This document shows, piece by piece, positions 1 through 5,295 of a stretch of 5,295 nucleotides of DNA; position 1 is the stretch's first letter, and each line of letters opens with the position of its first letter. The notes beneath the pieces were generated by a model. That model was not told where the DNA came from and made no database searches. It saw only the letters and a program-made list of their open reading frames with translations. The translations under genes were made by a program, and so were the position numbers. Source of the stretch: Bacteroides sp. (GTDB taxonomy: Bacteria > Bacteroidota > Bacteroidia > Bacteroidales > SM23-62); the NCBI GenBank assembly GCA_030667765.1, contig DAOUVF010000234.1:1-5295 (forward strand), in the 5' to 3' direction.

Positions 1-2218
1 ATATATTGAACCAATAGGTGATCTTGAAGACCAGTGCCCGGTTTTTGGATTTGAATACATCCCCGTAATAGTTATCAGTATAGACAAGATAAATATCTGA
101 CGCTGGCTTGTAACGCCACTGGAAGCGGGCATTGACATTGATATTGTTGATCTGGCTGTTATACTGGACCAGCGTAGCAAAATATAGGGTCTTGGTAAAG
201 GTTATATCAAATTTGGGACCGATCAGGTAAAGATCGGCATTGTGGTAAGGGGATGGCAAACGAACGCGGTTATAACTGAAATTAAGTGAAACTACTCCAA
301 AAGGCCTGAAACGGTAATTGCCCTCTCCCTCTATTTCAAACCGTTTTCCGTTATAATATCCCCCTATGCGGCCTCTGGCGTCAAAAGACAAAGGCTTTCG
401 GATATCTGAACGGACGAAGTACCTGAGGTAATAATTATGATAATCTGATCCGGCGGGTAATTCCGGACCATCAGTGCGGGTGGGATCAAAATCATCCGTC
501 AGCAATATGTATTCCTTGTTCGCACTGACATAGGCAAACATCTGGTTATTGAAGCGGAGCATATAACGCAGTCCCCATGTCTCATCAGTTTTCCTGTTTG
601 CCATATCCCAGTATCCCTCATATTCCAGGGCTGGACCATGCCTGTTGAGCAACCTGGAATTAGGATAAAAATCATAACCTACCTCCGGGGTAATACGCTT
701 GAAGCCGGTACGGCGGACATATCCGACTTCTGCATTGAAATCTTCACCAACCAGGCTATGCGACCATCGTAAGTCCCAATGTTCATCCTGGTACTGGACA
801 GAAGCACCGTGAGAGAATGGAGAACTCCCGGCATCAGGACTAAAAGAATGATGGTAGAATACCTTACCGATCCACCTGTTATCCAGCGAAGCAAGATTGA
901 AATCAATTCCTGCTACCCTGTTCCAGCTTTTTAACTCGGCTGAATCAGCTTCCGGACTCAGGAGCTCAACAGGCTGTTTGTTTACGAGAATGGCCGCTAT
1001 GTTGGAGCGTGCAAAAACACGCCGCTGAACTGCTGCTACGGCATAATTGATACTGGGTAAACCAATTTCTCCCTCATCGGCCGCCTGCATGGTCATGGCC
1101 CCGACCCGCCAGTCTTTATTTAACCTCCCGCTCAGTCGTGCCCCAAAATATATGGGGTTTTCAATGTTCTGGCCTGTACTGGTATCACTGGCAATGCCAA
1201 TCCGTCTTGAGAAAAAAGGCCGGGCGGACATACTGCCAAAATCAGCGAATAAATCGCTGTTTTCAAGGAAAAATTGTCTTTTTTCAGGGAAGTAGATTTC
1301 GAAACGGTCAAGGTCCGTTACCTGCTGATCGACTTCCACCTGGGAAAAATCAGGATTTACCGTCAGGTCAAGGTTGAGCGAAGAAGTGAGACCAATTTTA
1401 GCATCGGTCCCTAGTCCCCTGATCAGTTTTCCAGGGGTACCCTCCTCGTAATCTTCTGCTCCTCCAACCTTGGCGTAAGGGATGATGGATACATTGCTTT
1501 TTGCATCATGCAGGGGATGATCCCATTGGAGTTCTCCGGTGTGGGCAAGAGAGGTAGCGCTGAAGTTCCGGGGGATCCAGTTCCAGTTTGAATATTCATT
1601 CTGTTTGTAATCGATCCTTACAAAATTTACACGCCAGGTTTCAATGCCTTCTTTATACCTGAGGGTTTTAAAGGGGATGGCAATTTCTGCCACCCAGTGA
1701 TCTTCATGCCTGGTAACTTTTGAGAACCATTTGTTATCCCATGAAACATTTTCGTCATGCCTGCCGCTCCCGCCATTGATGATGAGGGATTCGCGCTGTA
1801 CCCCATAGGGGGTTATGCCAAAAAGAAATCCATTGGTCAGATCGCTGAAGGGATCAATAATGATATTCAATGCATCGTTGCCCCGTCCTTCAAAATCTCT
1901 TCTAAGGGATTGCACAACATAATCTCCATCTACAAGATCGTAACAAACCGCACCAACGTAGAAGAAATCCTGATCGTAGGTAAGCTTGACCTCTGTCAGT
2001 GTAATGGCAACAGATGTATCTGCCGGGAACCGCTGGAAAAAATCCATAGCAGGCTCAGCATATAGCCATGCCTGTTCATCCAGTACCCCGTCAACCCGGA
2101 TGGAGGAATTAGATTCCCTGATAGTGACTGATTTAAGATCAACGGGAACAGCTCCGGCAATCCCTGTAAAGACTGTGAATAACAATGCAATAGCTAAATT
2201 CAGGAATTGTCTGTACAT
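1..2218 (-). CDS. DUF5916 family outer-membrane protein with N-terminal CBM9-like domain (3' end cut by window edge)
   Basis: Reading leftward from ATG at 2218, the frame stays open for 739 codons to the window edge. Residues 1-23 look like a signal peptide: a hydrophobic stretch ending in Ala-Gly-Ala, with cleavage likely after A23. Residues about 33-232 resemble the carbohydrate-binding family 9-like (DOMON-type) domain, opening with IRVDGVLDEQAW (40-51) and including HWVAEIAIPFKTL (174-186). From about 240 onward is the DUF5916 region, with the family hallmark NPDFSQVEVD (288-297) and then FPEKRQFFLE (310-319). The C-terminal half alternates polar and aromatic residues like a beta-barrel and ends in YWFNI, typical of an outer-membrane C-terminus, so probably only the stop or a few codons are missing; the next base is T. 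No biochemical function is established for the family. It starts 10 bp after uxaC, implying co-transcription with uronate genes. Inference: surface binding or passage of a uronate-containing glycan. Family call is firm; role is open. Confidence 0.9.
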   Translation of the reverse strand, partial: MYRQFLNLAIALLFTVFTGIAGAVPVDLKSVTIRESNSSIRVDGVLDEQAWLYAEPAMDFFQRFPADTSVAITLTEVKLTYDQDFFYVGAVCYDLVDGDYVVQSLRRDFEGRGNDALNIIIDPFSDLTNGFLFGITPYGVQRESLIINGGSGRHDENVSWDNKWFSKVTRHEDHWVAEIAIPFKTLRYKEGIETWRVNFVRIDYKQNEYSNWNWIPRNFSATSLAHTGELQWDHPLHDAKSNVSIIPYAKVGGAEDYEEGTPGKLIRGLGTDAKIGLTSSLNLDLTVNPDFSQVEVDQQVTDLDRFEIYFPEKRQFFLENSDLFADFGSMSARPFFSRRIGIASDTSTGQNIENPIYFGARLSGRLNKDWRVGAMTMQAADEGEIGLPSINYAVAAVQRRVFARSNIAAILVNKQPVELLSPEADSAELKSWNRVAGIDFNLASLDNRWIGKVFYHHSFSPDAGSSPFSHGASVQYQDEHWDLRWSHSLVGEDFNAEVGYVRRTGFKRITPEVGYDFYPNSRLLNRHGPALEYEGYWDMANRKTDETWGLRYMLRFNNQMFAYVSANKEYILLTDDFDPTRTDGPELPAGSDYHNYYLRYFVRSDIRKPLSFDARGRIGGYYNGKRFEIEGEGNYRFRPFGVVSLNFSYNRVRLPSPYHNADLYLIGPKFDITFTKTLYFATLVQYNSQINNINVNARFQWRYKPASDIYLVYTDNYYGDVFKSKNRALVFKITYWFNI

Positions 2219-2228
2219 TAATCAGGGA

Positions 2229-3638
2229 CTAATCTGTGTAGAATCCAAAATAATTCCGCGCATTGTAATAGCAAATATTCTCAACCATTTTACCAATCAG
2301 ATCCATGTCATCTGGGATCATTCCGTTTTCGACGTCATTGCCAAGCAGGTTACACAGGATCCTCCTGAAATATTCATGGCGCGGGAAGGAGAGGAAACTC
2401 CTTGAATCTGTCAACATTCCCACGAAGTGACTCAGCAATCCCAGCAGTGACAGAGCGTTCATCTGTTTCTCCATGCCCATTTTCTGATCGAGGAACCACC
2501 AGCTGGATCCGAACTGCATTTTTCCCGGCGTTGATCCATCATTGTAGTTGTACAGCATGCTCGCAATGAGTTCATTGTCCCTTGGATTCAGGTTATAGAC
2601 AATGGTCTTGGTAAGTTTTTCCTTTTGCGCCAGTTTGTCAAAGAAATTTGACATAGGCCGGGCAACCTCAAAATCACCGATGGAATCGTAGCCTGTATCT
2701 GGACCGAGAAGCTTGAGCATGCGGGAGTTATTGTTCCTGATGGCACCAATATGGAATTGCTGGGTCCAGCCCTTATCATGATCCATCATAGCTAAGATAG
2801 TGAGCATGCCGGATTTGAACTTATGGATCTCATCTTCGGAGAGATTTTTGCCAGAGCGCACCTTCCCGAATATCAGATCCAGGTCTTTATCGGTATATTC
2901 ACCGGCATAGAAGGTTTCTATACCATGATCGGAAAGCCGGCATCCGTTTTTATGGAAAAAATCATGCCGCTTCCGAAGGGCTTCAAGTAGCTTTTCAAAG
3001 GAATTAATGTCTGTGTCGGAAACTTCAGCCAGACTGGCAAGGTATACATTGTACTTATCGGTATTCTCAACGGCCATGGCCTTATCCGGTCGCCAGGCCG
3101 GCAACATTTTTATTTCGAATCCCTCCCTCCTGACTTTTATGTGATGTTTCAGGCTGTCTACGGGATCATCGGTCGTGCAAACCACCTCCACATTCATCTT
3201 CCGCAGGATATTACGGGTACTGAATTCTGCCGTGTTCAACATGGCGCCAGCTTCTTCATAGATCTCTGCTGCCGTGTTTTCATTGAGTATCTTCGTGATC
3301 CCGAAAGGCTGTTTCAGTTCCAGGTGTGTCCAGTGATAGAGTGGATTGCGCAGCGTGTATGGTACGGTTTCTGCCCATTTTTGGAATTTTTCACTGTCAC
3401 TGGCATCCCCGGTGATGAACTTTTCCGGTATTCCGTTAGCCCTCATGGCCCTCCATTTATAATGATCCCCTTTTAACCAGATCTGGGTCAGGTTCTCAAA
3501 TTGCCTGTCTTTAGCAATTTCATCCGGGGGAAGGTGGCAATGATAGTCGATGATGGGCATGTCTTTGGCATGCTCATGGTACAGGATCTCCGCCGTTTTG
3601 GTTTCCAGCAGGAAATTTTCATCGAGGAATTTTTTCAT
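2229..3638 (-). CDS. uxaC: Glucuronate/galacturonate isomerase (uronate isomerase, UxaC)
   Basis: Cytoplasmic uronate isomerase (EC 5.3.1.12) converting D-glucuronate to D-fructuronate and D-galacturonate to D-tagaturonate, the first step of hexuronate breakdown. The 469-residue product matches the usual length of about 470. Visible family motifs are the amidohydrolase-fold strand-1 HxH in DYHCHL (H33, H35), CTTDDPVDSLKHH (154-166), HIGAIRNNNSRM (296-307) followed by LGPDTGYDSIGD (311-322), and the strand-8 region GMLTDSRSFLSFPRHEYFRR (407-426) with the conserved Asp at 411. The start was placed at ATG 3638 because UxaC proteins typically begin MKKFLDENFLL; an in-frame ATG at 3695 would add 19 unrelated residues and overlap the upstream gene. 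The stop is TAG. It lies 22 bp downstream of the epimerase-like gene and 10 bp upstream of the DUF5916 gene, consistent with one operon. The leader before the ATG has no clear Shine-Dalgarno sequence. The frame is intact. Confidence 0.97.
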   Translation of the reverse strand: MKKFLDENFLLETKTAEILYHEHAKDMPIIDYHCHLPPDEIAKDRQFENLTQIWLKGDHYKWRAMRANGIPEKFITGDASDSEKFQKWAETVPYTLRNPLYHWTHLELKQPFGITKILNENTAAEIYEEAGAMLNTAEFSTRNILRKMNVEVVCTTDDPVDSLKHHIKVRREGFEIKMLPAWRPDKAMAVENTDKYNVYLASLAEVSDTDINSFEKLLEALRKRHDFFHKNGCRLSDHGIETFYAGEYTDKDLDLIFGKVRSGKNLSEDEIHKFKSGMLTILAMMDHDKGWTQQFHIGAIRNNNSRMLKLLGPDTGYDSIGDFEVARPMSNFFDKLAQKEKLTKTIVYNLNPRDNELIASMLYNYNDGSTPGKMQFGSSWWFLDQKMGMEKQMNALSLLGLLSHFVGMLTDSRSFLSFPRHEYFRRILCNLLGNDVENGMIPDDMDLIGKMVENICYYNARNYFGFYTD

Positions 3639-3660
3639 AAGATGTATGATTGAATCAGTA

Positions 3661-4908
3661 TTACAAATTGAAAAGCCTTTTAATATGTCTGTCAAAGATA
3701 TTTTCCTCTACATTCTGACCAATTATTTCGGCATATTTTTCAAGATTTCTGTAGTATTCATCACCCAGGTCTGAAGCTACTTTATAGCCTACATGTATCA
3801 GTTGCCTGAAGTTAGCGTTATAATCCGGATGACCGGGGATATGCCTGAGTGTATCCGCATATTTAACACCGTTCCAGGCGTCCACAGTATCAGGAGAAGG
3901 CAGTTCCCCGGGATGAATGTCAATCACCGCTGCATAAGGAGCACATAAGGCTTCCTGTTTTTCGAATGCTGTACGGTAAATTTTTTTGGCCAGCGCTAAT
4001 GCTTCACCTTCCGCCGCCGCCAGACCGATTATTTCCTCCAACCAGGTGGTTCCAGCTGTCTTTACATGGATCCCTTTGTCATATTTCTTGATCAGCCTGC
4101 CGATGACCGGGTAAATACTGAACTTGTCACTGCCTGAATGGACACTTAATTTAAGGTTCCCCGGCAATCCGAATTCTTTTATGGCAAAGTCGATTACGAG
4201 GAGGTCTTCTTCAAATTCCTGTTCGAACTGACTGAGGTCACCTTCGTAATCAACTCCCTTATTGAACCTGCCCGTGAACTTGGGAGCAATGGTTTGCAGG
4301 GGAAGCTCTTCTTTGGCAAGTGCACCGAGAATAAAGAATAATTCTACTGGTGATTGAGGTTCCTCTACCTCATCCATGGATACCTCTGGGATGAATTTAC
4401 CTTCACCTTTTTTATGTGCGATATGCTGGTAGATCTCTGATGCTTTCTGTGTGGCGAAGAGATATTTATCGGCGATCTCAGATAACAGCTCTTCAGTGAT
4501 CCGGTAAGTTTTGCTGATACCGGGTATACGCAAATCACCAATGTATTTTTTGTTATGTTCTAAAAATAAGTTCTTTTTATTGGGATCAGCCGGTTCTGAT
4601 ATATAATCGGCCACATCAATGGTGAAGAAATTTGAATGCTCAATATAGGGATCGACATTTGAAAGATTAATATGATCAGCATCCACATAATATTCCCCTT
4701 TCCACTCCAGGTTGCTGACCGATTCATCAGCTTCCTGCCTGACATCTTCCGGGGAGGTTCCTACGATGCCATGCTCCCGGTTGGATTTATTCCAGACCGG
4801 AATGATATCAATCCCTGCACCCTTCGCTTTTATTAATGCACTGAGCTGTGCTTTTCCCTGGTGACCAAAACGATCGCCAATACCAAAAGAGAATTTTCCT
4901 ATTTTCAT
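3661..4908 (-). CDS. uxaE: Tagaturonate epimerase family protein (UxaE-like)
   Basis: The 415-residue protein is recognised as a member of the UxaE family, first defined in Thermotoga maritima, which interconverts D-tagaturonate and D-fructuronate (EC 5.1.2.7) and so joins the galacturonate and glucuronate branches. It has no signal peptide or membrane segment and should be cytoplasmic. Notable stretches are FGIGDRFGHQG (8-18), YVDADHINL (74-82), LSVHSGSDKFSIYP (254-267) and HVKTAGTTWLEE (281-292). Their His, Asp and Lys residues are plausible metal or sugar-acid ligands, but I cannot assign catalytic roles from sequence alone. It is the promoter-proximal gene, 22 bp ahead of uxaC, whose product tagaturonate would be its substrate; this context supports the call strongly. 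ATG 4908 follows an A-rich leader with no clear Shine-Dalgarno sequence, and the stop is TAA. The main alternative is a related sugar-acid epimerase or isomerase of different specificity. Confidence 0.83.
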   Translation of the reverse strand: MKIGKFSFGIGDRFGHQGKAQLSALIKAKGAGIDIIPVWNKSNREHGIVGTSPEDVRQEADESVSNLEWKGEYYVDADHINLSNVDPYIEHSNFFTIDVADYISEPADPNKKNLFLEHNKKYIGDLRIPGISKTYRITEELLSEIADKYLFATQKASEIYQHIAHKKGEGKFIPEVSMDEVEEPQSPVELFFILGALAKEELPLQTIAPKFTGRFNKGVDYEGDLSQFEQEFEEDLLVIDFAIKEFGLPGNLKLSVHSGSDKFSIYPVIGRLIKKYDKGIHVKTAGTTWLEEIIGLAAAEGEALALAKKIYRTAFEKQEALCAPYAAVIDIHPGELPSPDTVDAWNGVKYADTLRHIPGHPDYNANFRQLIHVGYKVASDLGDEYYRNLEKYAEIIGQNVEENIFDRHIKRLFNL

Positions 4909-4935
4909 TTTACTTATATGAGTTATGGTTTTTTC

Positions 4936-4949
4936 CGTGTGCGCACACG
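4936..4949. promoter_or_regulatory. Perfect 14-bp palindrome, likely LacI-type operator
   Basis: CGTGTGCGCACACG is perfectly self-complementary about a central C-G step, the symmetry expected of a LacI-family operator, and stands out in an A/T-rich background. It lies 27 bp upstream of the uxaE-like start codon, at or just downstream of the expected transcription start of the operon, a position suited to repression. A LacI-type gene begins 93 bp away. With no loop, it is a DNA-level site rather than an RNA hairpin. Binding by the neighbouring regulator is inferred. Confidence 0.7.
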
Positions 4950-4955
4950 AAATTA

Positions 4956-4963
4956 CAAATATT
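4956..4963 (-). promoter_or_regulatory. Weak candidate -7 box for the uronate operon
   Basis: On the minus strand this reads AATATTTG, one mismatch from TAnnTTTG, and would place the transcription start near 4950, at the edge of the palindrome. The nearest upstream TTG on that strand (4990-4988) leaves a 24-bp spacer, longer than usual. The location is sensible but the match is imperfect. Confidence 0.3.
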
Positions 4964-4967
4964 TTTT

Positions 4968-4975
4968 TACATTTG
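4968..4975 (+). promoter_or_regulatory. Candidate Bacteroidota -7 box for the lacI-type gene
   Basis: TACATTTG is an exact match to the Bacteroidota housekeeping -7 consensus TAnnTTTG and points toward the regulator gene, predicting a start near 4980 and a leader of about 60 nt. No convincing -33 TTG is visible at the usual spacing; that position falls in or next to the palindrome, so repressor binding there could also shut this promoter (autoregulation, inferred). Confidence 0.45.
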
Positions 4976-5013
4976 TCTTACAGATGGCAAATTTTTTTTT
5001 AATAACAGCCGGG

Positions 5014-5029
5014 TATGATCCGGATGATA
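5014..5029. repeat. Imperfect 16-bp palindrome upstream of the lacI-type start codon
   Basis: TATGATCCGGATGATA is symmetric at seven of eight paired positions (the G/G pair 5017/5026 fails) around a central C-G step. It ends 13 bp before the TTG start of the regulator. It could be an auxiliary operator, but its sequence does not resemble the palindrome at 4936-4949 and it may be chance. Confidence 0.3.
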
Positions 5030-5042
5030 TCTGAGCAGGGAA

Positions 5043-5295
5043 TTGAAAGTCAGGATTAAAGATATAGCAGATAGTGCAGGGGTCTCAGCCGGGACCGTCG
5101 ACCGGGTAATACACAACCGGGGAGAGGTGTCAGATAAGACCCGCAAACGGGTGATCGGCATCCTGAAGGAACTGCATTACGAGCCTGATATTCTGGCCCG
5201 CACTCTGGCTTCCAGGAATTCTTTGAAGGTAGCAGTCCTGATCCCCTTTCATTCACCTGAAAACTGGTTCTGGAAAAAGCCATTATCCGGGATAT
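5043..5295 (+). CDS. LacI-family transcriptional regulator, N-terminal part (cut by window edge)
   Basis: The frame encodes 84 visible residues, cut by the right edge. Residues 4-24 form the LacI-type helix-turn-helix, IKDIADSAGVSAGTVDRVIH, with recognition helix at about SAGTVDRV. NRGEVSDKTRKRV (25-37) is the third-helix region, and DILARTLAS (49-57) is the hinge helix with the minor-groove leucine at L55. KVAVLIPFHSPENWFWKKPL (62-81) starts the periplasmic-binding-protein-like effector domain. The 'GTVDRV.H' form, with Asp replacing the usual Ser, is common in Bacteroidota LacI-type proteins. There is no in-frame ATG: the frame is closed by TGA at 5025-5027, and TTG at 5043 gives the expected 'MKVRIKDIA' N-terminus. 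It is transcribed away from the uronate operon across a 134-bp gap holding a 14-bp palindrome, so it is probably the local repressor, perhaps answering to a hexuronate or a pathway intermediate. Effector and operator are inferred. Confidence 0.92.
   Translation, partial: MKVRIKDIADSAGVSAGTVDRVIHNRGEVSDKTRKRVIGILKELHYEPDILARTLASRNSLKVAVLIPFHSPENWFWKKPLSGI

Larger units (their letters stand above)
4909..5042. promoter_or_regulatory. Divergent control region between the uronate operon and the lacI-type gene
   Basis: This 134-bp stretch separates the two divergent start codons, so it must hold both promoters. It is A/T rich, with a T run at 4992-5000, interrupted by the G/C-rich palindrome at 4936-4949. 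A second, imperfect palindrome lies at 5014-5029. No tRNA, riboswitch or terminator shape was recognised. Confidence 0.8.

Noticed and set aside
1047..1377. Overlapping plus-strand open frames (82 and 79 codons) opposite the DUF5916 gene
   Set aside because: Both lie antisense within a coherent, recognisable protein-coding frame, and their translations look like no protein family.
1757..2405. Plus-strand open frames at 1757-2065 and 1986-2405 spanning the DUF5916 start and uxaC end
   Set aside because: They are antisense to two well-supported genes, cross the operon junction, and give unconvincing, unrecognised translations.
3639..3695. Possible longer N-terminus of UxaC from an in-frame ATG at 3695
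   Set aside because: It would add 19 residues unlike UxaC and overlap the end of the upstream gene; UxaC proteins start at the 'MKKFLDENFLL' methionine encoded at 3638.
3141..3774. Plus-strand open frames opposite uxaC and the end of the uxaE-like gene (3141-3476 and 3550-3774)
   Set aside because: They are complementary to conserved coding sequence with no sign of an independent promoter or family.
4988..5000. T run as an intrinsic terminator
   Set aside because: No G/C-rich hairpin directly precedes the T run on the plus strand, and it lies between two divergent gene starts where a terminator has no evident purpose.
5015..5059. Short frame (ATG 5015 to TAA 5057-5059, 14 codons) overlapping the regulator start, a possible leader peptide
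   Set aside because: Its codons hold no attenuation-like pattern or recognisable peptide, there is no clear ribosome-binding site, and a frame this short arises easily by chance.
4967..5283. Minus-strand open frames opposite the control region and the lacI-type gene
   Set aside because: The plus-strand frame encodes a clear LacI-type DNA-binding domain; the antisense translations are low-complexity Arg/Pro/Ser-rich sequence typical of shadow frames.

Overview
The window looks like a piece of a Bacteroidota (Bacteroidetes) chromosome carrying a small hexuronate (galacturonate/glucuronate) catabolic locus. The signs are a DUF5916-type outer-membrane protein (a family found mainly in this phylum), start codons without clear Shine-Dalgarno sequences but with A/T-rich leaders, a LacI-type regulator of the 'GTVDRV..H' style common in the phylum, and a TAnnTTTG-type -7 box in the control region. 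No species can be named.

Layout. Three genes run leftward on the minus strand and appear to form one operon, transcribed in the order uxaE-like (4908 to 3661), uxaC (3638 to 2229), DUF5916 protein (2218 to beyond position 1). The gaps are only 22 bp and 10 bp. To the right is a 134-bp control region (4909-5042) with a perfect 14-bp palindrome, and then a divergent LacI-family regulator gene that starts at about 5043 and runs off the right edge. The leftmost gene lacks only its last codon or codons, and the regulator is cut after 84 residues. No RNA gene, mobile element, CRISPR array or terminator was seen.

How the genes fit together. UxaC isomerises D-glucuronate to D-fructuronate and D-galacturonate to D-tagaturonate. 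The upstream gene resembles the tagaturonate epimerase (UxaE) family, which interconverts D-tagaturonate and D-fructuronate. The pair would therefore merge both hexuronates at fructuronate. The remaining steps (fructuronate reductase, mannonate dehydratase, KDG kinase and aldolase) are not in the window. The third gene encodes an exported protein with a CBM9-like N-terminal domain followed by a beta-strand-rich DUF5916 region, probably in the outer membrane. Its role in uronate use is unknown and is the least explained part of the locus. The divergent LacI-type protein is the obvious candidate local regulator, acting at the palindrome.

Overall this is a mostly recognisable carbohydrate-use locus rather than a new class of system. 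The points worth a second look are the DUF5916 gene in a uronate operon, the epimerase route, the palindrome and the non-ATG start of the regulator.
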